From an uncultured Bryobacteraceae bacterium (lineage in GTDB: Bacteria; Acidobacteriota; Terriglobia; Bryobacterales; Bryobacteraceae): 64,000 bases of DNA. Of the stretch, positions 1-8,298 are shown piece by piece (the first letter of the stretch is position 1; each line of letters starts with the position of its first letter). The notes under the pieces were generated by a model, which saw nothing but the letters and a program-made list of their open reading frames with translations, did no database searches and had not been told where the DNA came from. The position numbers and the translations under genes are program-made. The DNA is taken from the NCBI GenBank assembly GCA_937920635.1, contig CAKZUE010000021.1:21652-85651 (forward strand), given 5' to 3'.

Positions 1-645
1 CGCCGCGACCTCATCGACAAGGATCCCGAGAATACATTGCTGGCGCGGCAGTCACGTCTGCGGCTGCCGGCGGAAAACATCCGGGACGCGGCGCTGGCGG
101 CTGCCGGCCTGCTCAACACGCAGTTAGGCGGGCCGAGCGTTCGGCCGCCTCAGCCCAAGGGAGTCGCCGAACTCGGCTATGCCAACAGCGTGAAGTGGTT
201 GGATGACGAAGGGCCAGCCCGCTACCGGCGCGGCCTGTACATTCACTTCCAGCGCACGGCGCCGTATCCGATGCTGGTAAATTTTGATGCGCCGGATTCG
301 TTCACCTCCTGCGCCCGCCGGCGCCGCTCGAACTCGCCATTGCAGGCGCTGAATCTGCTCAACGATCCCGTCTTCTTCGAAGCTGCGCAGTCTCTGGCCC
401 TGCGGCTGCTGCGCGAAGCTCCTCCGGACCAGCGCATCGACCACGCGTTCCTGTTGGCTCTGGGCCGGCCGCCATCCGGCCGCGAGCGCGAGCGCATGGA
501 GCGCTTTCTTCAGCAGCATTCAGCCGCCCTGCAAACGCGCAGCGGTCAGGCGCAGTCGCTGCTTCCGCTCGATCCCGGTCAGGCCGCCTGGGCCAGCGCG
601 GCGCGGGCGCTGCTCAACCTGGAAGAGTTCATCACCCGGGAGTAG
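1..645 (+). CDS. DUF1553 (PSD1) domain protein, C-terminal part
   Basis: The reading frame is open from base 1, so the start lies left of the window; about 214 C-terminal residues are present. The segment carries typical DUF1553 hallmarks: an 'RLPAENIRD' stretch, then 'GGPSV', and a 'SPLQALNLLNDPVF' block in the second half. DUF1553 proteins are large secreted proteins of unknown function, common in Planctomycetes and Acidobacteria, usually with N-terminal DUF1549 or cytochrome-like domains that would lie outside this window. The DUF1501 gene follows after 9 bases on the same strand; that pairing is the usual arrangement and suggests one operon. The family call is strong, the biochemical role unknown. 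Confidence 0.88.
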   Translation, partial: RRDLIDKDPENTLLARQSRLRLPAENIRDAALAAAGLLNTQLGGPSVRPPQPKGVAELGYANSVKWLDDEGPARYRRGLYIHFQRTAPYPMLVNFDAPDSFTSCARRRRSNSPLQALNLLNDPVFFEAAQSLALRLLREAPPDQRIDHAFLLALGRPPSGRERERMERFLQQHSAALQTRSGQAQSLLPLDPGQAAWASAARALLNLEEFITRE

Positions 646-654
646 ATACGCACC

Positions 655-2085
655 ATGAATCCACACGAGTACCGCTCGCTTCTGCGCCGCCGCCGGTTCC
701 TGAAAGAAGTGGCCTGCGGCATCGGCATGATGGGGTTGGCCGACCTGCTCGCCGCAGATAACCAGGGCTCAGGTGCGGCCAATCCGCTGGCTCCGAAAGC
801 GCCGCACTTTCCCGGCAAGGCGAAGAACGTGATCTTCATGTTCATGGAAGGCGCTCCCAGCCAGATGGATCTTTACGATCCGAAACCGGCTCTGCAAAAA
901 TACGCCGGGCAACCGTTGCCGGAGTCGCTCGCCTCGCAATTGCGCCTGGCATTCACAAAAAAAGACGCCAAAATTCTCCCAAGTCCGAGACTTTTCCGTC
1001 CACACGGCCAAAGCGGAATCGAATTTTCCGACTACATCCCCCACATCGCCTCGTGCGCCGACGATCTGTGCCTGGTCCGGTCCATGCAGACCGACGCCTT
1101 CAACCACCACCCCGGCCAGGCTCTGCTATTCACCGGCTCCATCCAGCTGGGCCGGCCTACCATGGGCGCATGGGTTTTGTACGGGCTTGGCAGTGAATCG
1201 AAAAACCTTCCCGGCTTCGTCGTGCTCAGCTCCGGAGTCGGCACGAGCGGTGGCGCTTCCAACTTTTCCAGCGGCTTTCTTCCCTCGCATTACCAGGGCA
1301 CGCTTTTCCGAAATTCCGGCGACCCGATTCTGTATCTCTCGAACCCTGAAGGCGTGTCTCCAGAAACGCAACGAGAGACGCTCGATCTGATCGGCGATCT
1401 GAACCGCGAGCATCTGGCCGAAACGGGCGATGAGGAAATCGTCTCCCGCATCGCCAATTACGAACTTGCCTGGCGCATGCAGTCCGCCGCTCCGGAGCTG
1501 GCCGATCTTTCCGGCGAGCCGCCGCACATCCGCGAGATGTACGGCCTCGACGATCCGGTCACCCGGCAGTTCGCCACCAACTGCATCTTTGCGCGCCGGC
1601 TGGTCGAGCGGGGCGTCCGTTTCATCCTGATGATGGATGCCAGTTGGGATCAGCACACGTATCTCAACCGGGACCTGAAAAAGAACTGCAATCGTACGGA
1701 CAAGCCCACGGCAGCCCTCATCAGGGACCTGAAACAACGTGGGCTTCTCGATTCCACCCTGGTGGTCTGGGGCGGCGAGTTCGGCCGCACTCCCATCGTG
1801 GAAATCCGCAATACCGCCGACCCGGAAAACGCCGGCCGCGACCACCACCCGCTGGCCTACTCCATGTGGCTGGCCGGCGGAGGCATCCGCGGCGGACAGG
1901 TGATCGGAAAGACCGACGATCTCGGCTTCAGCGTTGTGGAGGATCCGGTCCACGTGCATGATCTGCAAGCCACGATCCTGCACTGCCTGGGCTTCGACCA
2001 CACGCGCCTGACTTACAGGCACATGGGCAGAGACTTCCGTCTCACGGACGTGCACGGCGAGGTGGTGAAAAAAATGCTGGCCTGA
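655..2085 (+). CDS. DUF1501 domain protein, Tat-exported
   Basis: A 476-residue protein, full length for DUF1501, which is distantly related to sulfatases and alkaline phosphatases. The N terminus has a twin-arginine-like segment 'RRRRFLKEVACG' followed by a short hydrophobic stretch, so export by Tat is likely. Family features visible are 'MEGAPSQMDLYDPKP' near residue 65, 'FNHHPGQ' near 148, 'WGGEFGRTP' near 372 and 'GRDHHP' near 394, which resemble metal-binding positions of the phosphatase fold. A GGGAG-type ribosome site overlaps the end of the DUF1553 gene. The two proteins probably act together outside the cytoplasm; the substrate is unknown. Confidence 0.9.
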   Translation: MNPHEYRSLLRRRRFLKEVACGIGMMGLADLLAADNQGSGAANPLAPKAPHFPGKAKNVIFMFMEGAPSQMDLYDPKPALQKYAGQPLPESLASQLRLAFTKKDAKILPSPRLFRPHGQSGIEFSDYIPHIASCADDLCLVRSMQTDAFNHHPGQALLFTGSIQLGRPTMGAWVLYGLGSESKNLPGFVVLSSGVGTSGGASNFSSGFLPSHYQGTLFRNSGDPILYLSNPEGVSPETQRETLDLIGDLNREHLAETGDEEIVSRIANYELAWRMQSAAPELADLSGEPPHIREMYGLDDPVTRQFATNCIFARRLVERGVRFILMMDASWDQHTYLNRDLKKNCNRTDKPTAALIRDLKQRGLLDSTLVVWGGEFGRTPIVEIRNTADPENAGRDHHPLAYSMWLAGGGIRGGQVIGKTDDLGFSVVEDPVHVHDLQATILHCLGFDHTRLTYRHMGRDFRLTDVHGEVVKKMLA

Positions 2086-2091
2086 TACGGA

Positions 2092-2886
2092 TCAAATCAG
2101 GCGGAATTCAAACAGGTGCTCATCGGAAGCCGCGAACACGTCAGCCGGCAGCGGCTCGCGCAGGCGGTACTCTGCGCGTCCGTCAATGATGACGGAAGCG
2201 CTGTCGTGAAAGGCCAGAGTCCCGCGGCCCGGCGTGGCGCGCGTGATGCCCTGAAGAGCGTCGATGAGGACCGGCCGCGACAGCGGCGCTGTCACGCGGT
2301 AGCCGCCCGGATCGTTCATGTCATGCACAGCGGCCCGGTAGTGCTCGAAGATGCGCACGCCCAGCTCCAGATCCGGCCGCCGTTCGCCGTGGAATTGCAG
2401 GGCCTGCACCAGCAGGCTCTCGCGCAGGTCCTCGCGCGAGCGGGGCTTGCCCACCTGCCGCCCCCCGGCGCTGAAGATGAGGTCCCGGTTGATGAAGTAC
2501 GGCTTGATGTCGACCACCGGCGTTCCGTCGAGAAAATCCAGCCGGTCCACATCCAGCCTCCTGCCTTCGCGACGCAGCAGACGCGCCGCGGTCAGCCCGA
2601 CCGGATTGGGACGCGCCGGTGAGCGGACGGCGAACACTCCGTGCAATCCCTCTGGTCCCGGATCAGAAACGCCGCGCGGGGTCACCTGAAGCACGTCCCG
2701 CTCGGACCCGCCCTGCACCAGCCATCCCAGCACCCAGATGTGCGTGTGTTTCTCGATGCGGTGCAGCGCCGGTTCGTATTCCGGAAAGATCTCAATGCTT
2801 GCAGGAACGCCCCACACCGGCATCTCTTTCCGCACGCGGACGCCGCAGTGGACCGCCCCGACAGGCTTCAGCTCCCACTCCGTCAT
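2092..2886 (-). CDS. TrmO-like tRNA methyltransferase fused to an FmdE-like domain
   Basis: A 264-residue protein with two parts. Residues 1-140 match the TrmO/TsaA (YaeB) family, which methylates N6-threonylcarbamoyladenosine at position 37 of tRNA with S-adenosylmethionine: 'RSPARPNPVGLT' at 88-99 and 'DFLDGTPVVDIKPY' at 117-130. Residues about 150-264 resemble the FmdE domain of molybdenum formylmethanofuran dehydrogenase: 'FHGERRPDLELGVR' at 165-178 occupies the place of the usual H-G-H-x-C-P-G motif and 'DALQGITRATPGRG' at 209-222 is a typical second block. The metal-binding Cys and second His are missing, so this domain is probably not a zinc site. It lies 3 bases after the BON gene and is convergent with DUF1501 (6-base gap). 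The TrmO part is secure, the FmdE assignment fairly sure from motif spacing. Confidence 0.8.
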   Translation of the reverse strand: MTEWELKPVGAVHCGVRVRKEMPVWGVPASIEIFPEYEPALHRIEKHTHIWVLGWLVQGGSERDVLQVTPRGVSDPGPEGLHGVFAVRSPARPNPVGLTAARLLRREGRRLDVDRLDFLDGTPVVDIKPYFINRDLIFSAGGRQVGKPRSREDLRESLLVQALQFHGERRPDLELGVRIFEHYRAAVHDMNDPGGYRVTAPLSRPVLIDALQGITRATPGRGTLAFHDSASVIIDGRAEYRLREPLPADVFAASDEHLFEFRLI

Positions 2887-2889
2887 GCG

Positions 2890-3180
2890 CTACAGTCCCG
2901 CCGGCTTCACGGAGAGCTCGTTGACGACGTTCTTCACGCCCTTCACTTTCCGTGTGAGCTTGTCCGCCTTCCTCTTGGCCTTTTCAGAACGGACCACGCC
3001 CTTCAAGGTCACGATTCCATCTTTCACGGTGATGTCCAGCGCTCCGCCGCGGACATCGGGATCGCCCGCCAGGCGGCGCCGCACGAGATCGTAGATCTGA
3101 TCGTCGCCGGAAGCCTGCTGGAATGCCGCCGCGGAGAGGACGGTGAAACAGATGATGAGAACCAGGGCCACAACTCGCAT
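2890..3180 (-). CDS. Secreted BON-domain protein
   Basis: A 96-residue protein. The ATG at 3180 is chosen because a GGAGAGGG ribosome site lies about 7 bases before it and the product then begins with a clean signal peptide, 'MRVVALVLIICFTVLSAAAF'. The mature part is one BON domain, with the characteristic 'ALDITVKDGIVTLKGVV' strand-turn-strand and a closing 'VKGVKNVVNELSV'. BON domains bind membranes or phospholipids and occur in OsmY-like periplasmic stress proteins. The upstream extension of the frame (to 3378) is low-complexity, GC-rich sequence and is probably not translated. The TrmO fusion follows after 3 bases, so the two are likely cotranscribed. Confidence 0.82.
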   Translation of the reverse strand: MRVVALVLIICFTVLSAAAFQQASGDDQIYDLVRRRLAGDPDVRGGALDITVKDGIVTLKGVVRSEKAKRKADKLTRKVKGVKNVVNELSVKPAGL

Positions 3181-3408
3181 AAGACACCCTCTCCACAATA
3201 AGGGATTTCGCAGAACCCCGTGAAGTGACACGGATGAAGAGGCATCCCTCCCGGCCCAAGCGGCTCCGCCTGGCGTCAGGGGGCAGCCCCGCGGGCAGTC
3301 CCAGCCGGCGGGGCCGAGGTCCGGCCTGCGGCTGAAGCCGCGCCCGTCAGCGGACCGGCGCCCGGCTCCCGCGTGCATGTGGGGGCGAGATGGCCGCTAA
3401 AACTGCCG

Positions 3409-4335
3409 CTAGGCTGCCAGCGCCTTGTCGATGCGGCTGACGGTGTCGTCGACTTCCGCTTCGCTCAGCATGCCGATCGTGATGGCATCCACCAGTCCGT
3501 TCTGGAATACGAACCGCAGCGAGGCGTCGCGCTGCTCCGGCGTGTTGATCCGTCCGGCGCCGAAAATCTTCATGCCGATGATGCCCTTGCCGGCCGCCTT
3601 CGCCTGCTTGAGATACGGAACCACTTCCTCGACGGAGGCGTCCATGTGTGCCGCCTTGCCAACATGATTGATGCGCGCCAAAATCACATCCACCCACGGC
3701 GAGGAGCACGCAATCTTGAGCGCGCCGAAATCGTGGCAGGAGACGCCAACCGCTTTGACAACTCCCCGGGCCTTCAGCTCATTCAGTTCATCCATGCCGC
3801 GCGCGAAATCCTGCGTCCAGCGGTCATCCATCATGCAGTGCAGCAGAACGATTTCGAGAAAATCCGTGTTCATTTCCTTTCGGAAGCGGTCGACTTCCGC
3901 CTTCGCGCCGCCGGAGTAGGAATTCCAGAATTCGGACCGGGGCCAGATCTTCGACATCACCGTGTACTTTTCGCGCGGCACTCCGCTCAACGCGCGGCGC
4001 AAGTACTGGTGCGATCCATAAAGATCCGCCGTATCCATGAAAGTTACGCCGAGGTCGATGTCGCGCCGGACGAGCGACGTGAAGGTCTGCATTCCCATGC
4101 GGGTGTGCTCGCTCGAGCGCGCGCCGCCGTTGAAGCCTGTGCCCTGCGCCAGTCTCGTGACGCGGACGCCGCTCTTGCCGAGCGTGACCCATTCGGCTGC
4201 CTTCGACGGCGCGCTGGCGCCCGCAGGTGTTGAAGACACCGAGGCGGCTGCCGCCATGCTTCCCAGGACGGAGGCGAACTGCCGGCGGTTTACCGAGGTT
4301 GATGCGCACCGGCCATGATTACGCGAGTCGTTCAT
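3409..4335 (-). CDS. Aldo/keto reductase with Tat leader
   Basis: A 308-residue protein. The ATG at 4335 has a GGGAG site 9 bases before it and gives a Tat-type leader ('NRRQFASVLGSMAAAASV') within the first 40 residues. The body is an aldo/keto reductase barrel: 'WVTLGKSGVRVTRLAQGTGF', then 'TFMDTADLYGSHQ' with the catalytic Asp and Tyr, 'YTVMSKIWP' with the catalytic Lys and 'IVLLHCMM' with the catalytic His, so the full tetrad is kept. These enzymes reduce carbonyls with NAD(P)H. Exported reductases of this kind are common beside sugar-catabolic genes in Acidobacteria. It lies 112 bases downstream of the glycoside hydrolase gene on the same strand; its substrate is unknown. Confidence 0.88.
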   Translation of the reverse strand: MNDSRNHGRCASTSVNRRQFASVLGSMAAAASVSSTPAGASAPSKAAEWVTLGKSGVRVTRLAQGTGFNGGARSSEHTRMGMQTFTSLVRRDIDLGVTFMDTADLYGSHQYLRRALSGVPREKYTVMSKIWPRSEFWNSYSGGAKAEVDRFRKEMNTDFLEIVLLHCMMDDRWTQDFARGMDELNELKARGVVKAVGVSCHDFGALKIACSSPWVDVILARINHVGKAAHMDASVEEVVPYLKQAKAAGKGIIGMKIFGAGRINTPEQRDASLRFVFQNGLVDAITIGMLSEAEVDDTVSRIDKALAA

Positions 4336-4447
4336 CGTCAGGCTCCCTCTGTGTGATTTCTTCTTCTGCGCGGATCCACCGCACGGGTACAGATATCTTA
4401 TCAACTGCGCCATGACGGCGGGGCACGGCGCGGGGACTAGCGCCGTT

Positions 4448-7102
4448 TCACTCCGGACTGATGTAAATCTCGTACCAGAGCGTGGCGCCTGACTCGCCGA
4501 TCCGGAACCGCGCCTTGCCTTCGAAGTCCTCCACCGGAACACCGGCGAACCGGTTCCCATCCGCGTCGAGCGCCCACACGGCGACGCGCCACGGCGAGAC
4601 AGGAAGAGTGATCGTGGCGGGGATTGTCTCGATCAAGGCAGGGGCGCGGCCCCAATTGCGCCCAACCGAATTGCGCTGCTGGTTCTTCCAGATCTGGCCG
4701 GTGTTCTCGTGATCCCCGGTCGCCACGATCACGCCCCAAGCCTCGCCGCCTGTGAGCGATCCGCCCTCCCGCGCTGTGATCGCGATCGTCGACCATCCCT
4801 GGCGTGTCCGGCCGGGTTCAATGATGACGCCGTCGAGATCAAAAGTGCGTCCATCGGAGAATCCCACAACCGCCTTCGTCGGCGGCGTGTTCACAGTGAG
4901 CACGCCGCGTCCCGCTTCGGTCAGATCCCACACCACCTGCCCGTTGTCCGAAGCGTAGACCGGCCCCTCGGGGGCGGCGGGCATCTCGTCCAGCCCCTCG
5001 GCCTCATCCCCGATGGAAAGCGCGACGCGCGACACCAGTCCCAGCGTGGCGGGCACGCCGATGCTGGAACCGTCGCCGATGCGCCACTGGCGTCCCTGAT
5101 TCACCACTGCGTCCAGCTCCGTCTCCCGGTCAAAGCGGATCACGTGCTCTCCGGCAGCGGGCATGACGTCACCCCGGCGGAAAAGAGATGCGGCCACCAG
5201 GGAATTGGCCAGCTTGCCGGGATTGCCTGCTGTGTCGAAAAAGCCGGTCACATATTCGTCCATGCCAGTGGGATATTCAAAAAACCAGATGCCATCCCAA
5301 TCCTGCAAAGCGCCGTAGGCGGCTATAAAGAGTGGCATTTCCGTGGAATAGGTGTTCGGCGAGGGATGCTGATATTCGGTCACATTGTGGGGTTTGCCCT
5401 TCACGCGCTGGCGGGCGATCCCCGCCAGTGTCGAACCTGCGGGGTTGTTGACCATGGAGACGTTGTCTACGGTCCAGTTGTCCGGGTTCCAGTCCTGTCC
5501 GGAGGGGAACTGCGGGTGTTGCCAGTAGGCGTGCGAGTCGATCGCGTCCATCGCGGCCTGAGTGTTCGGCGGACTGTTGGCGATGATGGTAGCGAACACG
5601 ATGCCGCGGTAGCCGAGATCTTCCTTCACGTACCGCCGCATCTCCTCCCAATATTTCCTCTCAAGGTCCAGCGCGAAACGAACCCAATCCCGGCGCTGCC
5701 CGAGAGTAGCGCCTGCGCCCGCGCGCGCCACGTTGGGCACGTTGCCGCCTTCCAGGCTCGTCCCTTCAGGCAGCACGCCGATCTGGCCGCCTTCGCGGAA
5801 TTCCACCTGCGCGATCCAGACCTGTGCCGTCCGGTCTCCGAAACCGTTGAAGTTGATTCGTGCGTTGGACTCGGTCACGGTGCTCTGGAACGTGATCGAA
5901 TACTGCCGCCATTCCGTGCCGAGCACAGCGGAAATGGACGGCGCCAGGCTCGCCCAGTCCGTGTGGGCGCGCTGCAGCCCTGCGTTGACCTGGATCGCGC
6001 TCGCCGCCCGGGCCCAAAAGCGCAACGTATAGATCTTGCCGGATTCGACGGCGATCCGCGACTGGTTGAACTGCACGTGCCAGCTCGCCCCGCCCGGCGT
6101 CTGCACCTCGATCAGCAGCGCCGGTCCGCCCCGGAACTCGTTCGACACCGAGGCCACCGCCCTGGCGCCCTGGTGGCACTCGATGGTCCATTGAAGTCCG
6201 CTTGTCCAGCAACCTCCCGTCCAGCCAGATGCTGTGACCGAAAAATCACCATTCAGCAGAAGATTCGGCCCGAATTCCTGGTCGACAACGCCCCAGCCCT
6301 GCTTCAGCGCCTCGGTGGACTCGTATTTTGTCCGAAGCCATTCATTCCACTTGGCCTGCAAGTCGCGGCGGTAGCGCTCCGGCATGGAATCGGTTACGCC
6401 TTCGAACCACTTCTGCACCAGGCCGTTTTCATTCATGATTTCGACAAAAGCGACGGCAGGATCCCGCGCCAGCGGCGTGTCGCCGCGATACGGATTTGGC
6501 GCCGTCAGCAGGTTTCGTGCGTGTTCCTTGTGCAGTTCAAGCGCCGTATCGTTGAAGAAACCGAGGATATGCTGGTCTTTCCACCCCATCCGGGAAATTT
6601 CATCGCCCAGGCCGTCCGTGCGCTGGAATTCACGGCTGACCAGCAGATTGATATTGGAATAAATCCCGTTTTCAGCGAGCTTCGCAACAAAATAGTGCAG
6701 GCGGTCGAGCCGCTCCGGCGACAATTCCCGGGACGTGCCCTTTGAATAGTCAATCAGGACGCGGCTCTTGTCCCACGGCGCTTCCAGGTGATGAAAACGG
6801 ACGCTGTTGAATCCGAACCGCGCCAGGCGCGCCGCGTGGGCTTCCGCGCGCACGGCATCGGGGAAGGCTGTTGCCGCGCCGACATTGACTCCCAGGAAGC
6901 GGATGCGCCGCCCGTCAGCCACGTAATGGCCGTCTTGGCTGACCTCGACCCAGGGAGAGTCCGTGGCGATGGCCTGATTCCAGCCGGCGAAACTTGTGAT
7001 GTTCGGGTCCGCGCCGAACCAGGCCAGGCGGAACGGCTCCAGGCCGCCGCCCTGTCCGAGCAGCACGCCGGCGCAGCAGACGAAGGAGAGCAAGAGACGC
7101 AT
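4448..7102 (-). CDS. Secreted GH5-like glycoside hydrolase with inserted carbohydrate-binding module
   Basis: An 884-residue protein with a signal peptide (1-16). Barrel strands can be followed: 'RFLGVNVG' (68-75), 'FNSVRFHH' (98-105), 'NGIYSNINLL' (145-154), 'AFVEIMNENG' (218-227), then 'IVFATIIAN' (501-509), 'AIDSHAYW' (520-527), 'HNVTEYQHP' (572-580) and 'GIWFFEYP' (604-611). Glu225 (N-E-N on strand 4) and Glu576 (T-E-Y on strand 7) fit the acid/base and nucleophile of clan GH-A. Residues about 282-440, starting 'LLNGDFSVTASGW', look like a CBM4/9-type beta-sandwich lying between strands 4 and 5, an unusual insertion. The C-terminal about 200 residues are beta-rich. A GGAG site and a good promoter precede the ATG. 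The substrate cannot be read from sequence. Confidence 0.85.
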   Translation of the reverse strand: MRLLLSFVCCAGVLLGQGGGLEPFRLAWFGADPNITSFAGWNQAIATDSPWVEVSQDGHYVADGRRIRFLGVNVGAATAFPDAVRAEAHAARLARFGFNSVRFHHLEAPWDKSRVLIDYSKGTSRELSPERLDRLHYFVAKLAENGIYSNINLLVSREFQRTDGLGDEISRMGWKDQHILGFFNDTALELHKEHARNLLTAPNPYRGDTPLARDPAVAFVEIMNENGLVQKWFEGVTDSMPERYRRDLQAKWNEWLRTKYESTEALKQGWGVVDQEFGPNLLLNGDFSVTASGWTGGCWTSGLQWTIECHQGARAVASVSNEFRGGPALLIEVQTPGGASWHVQFNQSRIAVESGKIYTLRFWARAASAIQVNAGLQRAHTDWASLAPSISAVLGTEWRQYSITFQSTVTESNARINFNGFGDRTAQVWIAQVEFREGGQIGVLPEGTSLEGGNVPNVARAGAGATLGQRRDWVRFALDLERKYWEEMRRYVKEDLGYRGIVFATIIANSPPNTQAAMDAIDSHAYWQHPQFPSGQDWNPDNWTVDNVSMVNNPAGSTLAGIARQRVKGKPHNVTEYQHPSPNTYSTEMPLFIAAYGALQDWDGIWFFEYPTGMDEYVTGFFDTAGNPGKLANSLVAASLFRRGDVMPAAGEHVIRFDRETELDAVVNQGRQWRIGDGSSIGVPATLGLVSRVALSIGDEAEGLDEMPAAPEGPVYASDNGQVVWDLTEAGRGVLTVNTPPTKAVVGFSDGRTFDLDGVIIEPGRTRQGWSTIAITAREGGSLTGGEAWGVIVATGDHENTGQIWKNQQRNSVGRNWGRAPALIETIPATITLPVSPWRVAVWALDADGNRFAGVPVEDFEGKARFRIGESGATLWYEIYISPE

Positions 7103-7123
7103 ATACCCTCAACTCCAACAGTG

Positions 7124-7152
7124 ATTTTACGATGATGAGCGGGCCAATCCAA
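7124..7152 (-). promoter_or_regulatory. Probable sigma-70 promoter of the glycoside hydrolase gene
   Basis: On the minus strand TTGGAT (7152-7147) and TAAAAT (7129-7124) are separated by exactly 17 bases. The -10 box ends 21 bases before the ATG at 7102, leaving room for a short leader that holds the GGAG ribosome site. This is the best sigma-70-like pair noticed in the window. Confidence 0.5.
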
Positions 7153-7165
7153 GCGAGCGTTCACC

Positions 7166-8137
7166 TCAGGATGCCAGGTACTCCCGGATCATGCGGATGT
7201 TCTCCGGCGGCGTTTCCAGCGGCAGGCACCCGGTGCCCATCAGGCAATTCGGCCTTCCGGCGGCGATGGCGAGGATGCGGTCCACTTCGGCGAGGATCGC
7301 GGCGCGGTCGGAGCAAGCGACGATGCGCGGATCCATGTTGATCCGCACGGCGACATGCGGGTGTGTGGCGCACAACCGGTCGACGAACCGCTGCTGATCG
7401 GTTTCCACATTGCACACGACATAATTGGTGCCGGTGGAGAGCAGATCGTCGAGGATCTTCACCGTGTCGCCGCCGAGGATGCAGGGCGAGGCGAGTCCTG
7501 TGATCTCGCGGGTCACCTCCAGAGCCCGCCTGAGCGCAGGCAGTTCCACCGTGCGGAACTGCCGGGGCGAAATCAGGGGCGGGGCGGCGGCGGACTCGAA
7601 GAAGGCGATTTTCAATCCCGCATCGCGAATGGCGCGGATGAACACCGCCTGATTTTCCGCAAGGCGCAGCAGCAGGCGGCGTGCGTCGTCCGGCCTTTCG
7701 GCAACCGCGGCGCACACGTTCTCGATGCCCAGCAGGTTGATGGCGATGGAGAAGGGGCCTGACACCGGAATTCTCACTTCGGCTTCCGGCAACTCAGCCT
7801 GGAGGCGGCGGCCGACTCCGATCACCATGGCGATGCGGCCGTCGCGCGACGGGTCAAATGGCGGGAGCGCCAGCGCATCGTCGAGCGCGCCGATGAGCGG
7901 CTCGGCGATGGCGGGGATCGAGTCTTCACCCGTCGGCGCCACGACCCGCGCCCCGTAGGCTTCAGCCTCGAGATTATAGATGTCGATCCCCACCACGATG
8001 GGCGTGTGGCGGTAGGCGAGCCATGCATCCCGGTGGCCGCGGAACATCTTTTCAGCGTCGCGGGACGCTTCCCATGGACTACAGCCGGCCCAGCGCGCCG
8101 CGTGCTCATAGATGGAGGGATTGAAAGGGATCCGCAT
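7166..8137 (-). CDS. Uroporphyrinogen decarboxylase-family protein (UroD/MtaA type)
   Basis: A 323-residue protein starting at the ATG at 8137, preceded by an AAGGAA site. The fold family is recognisable from 'PVSGPFSIAINLLGIENV', 'FFESAAAPPLISPRQF', 'HPHVAVRINMDP' and the C-terminal 'PNCLMGTGCLPLETPPENIRMI' pattern that closes UroD-type barrels. Distant members of this family include methylcobalamin:CoM methyltransferases and many uncharacterised proteins linked to sugar or one-carbon metabolism; true heme HemE is unlikely, since no other tetrapyrrole gene is nearby and the N-terminal HemE signature is absent. It is divergent from the YIP1 gene with 161 bases between them and precedes the glycoside hydrolase on the same strand. 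Substrate unknown. Confidence 0.75.
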   Translation of the reverse strand: MRIPFNPSIYEHAARWAGCSPWEASRDAEKMFRGHRDAWLAYRHTPIVVGIDIYNLEAEAYGARVVAPTGEDSIPAIAEPLIGALDDALALPPFDPSRDGRIAMVIGVGRRLQAELPEAEVRIPVSGPFSIAINLLGIENVCAAVAERPDDARRLLLRLAENQAVFIRAIRDAGLKIAFFESAAAPPLISPRQFRTVELPALRRALEVTREITGLASPCILGGDTVKILDDLLSTGTNYVVCNVETDQQRFVDRLCATHPHVAVRINMDPRIVACSDRAAILAEVDRILAIAAGRPNCLMGTGCLPLETPPENIRMIREYLAS

Positions 8138-8298
8138 ATCCGGTTTCCTTCTCGATTGGATCACAGCCGCCGGCGCGCCGGGAGCGAGCCGGACGCGGGA
8201 GGAGGCGGCCGGCAGGCTTCGCCCGCCTCCCGCGCCGCGCTTGCGCCGCGAATCTTTGAACAAACCGCCCCGGCCGGGCGTTATTCTCAGGTGGAGCC

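Noticed and set aside
1126..2055. 309-codon open frame on the minus strand
   Set aside because: It lies entirely opposite the DUF1501 gene, has no recognisable motifs and reflects the GC-rich codon pattern of the real gene.
4709..6745. 678-codon plus-strand frame opposite the glycoside hydrolase
   Set aside because: Shadow frame; the minus strand encodes signal peptide, catalytic glutamates and binding module.
7166..8137. Heme biosynthesis HemE
   Set aside because: Belongs to the wider UroD family but lacks the HemE N-terminal signature and any heme gene neighbour.
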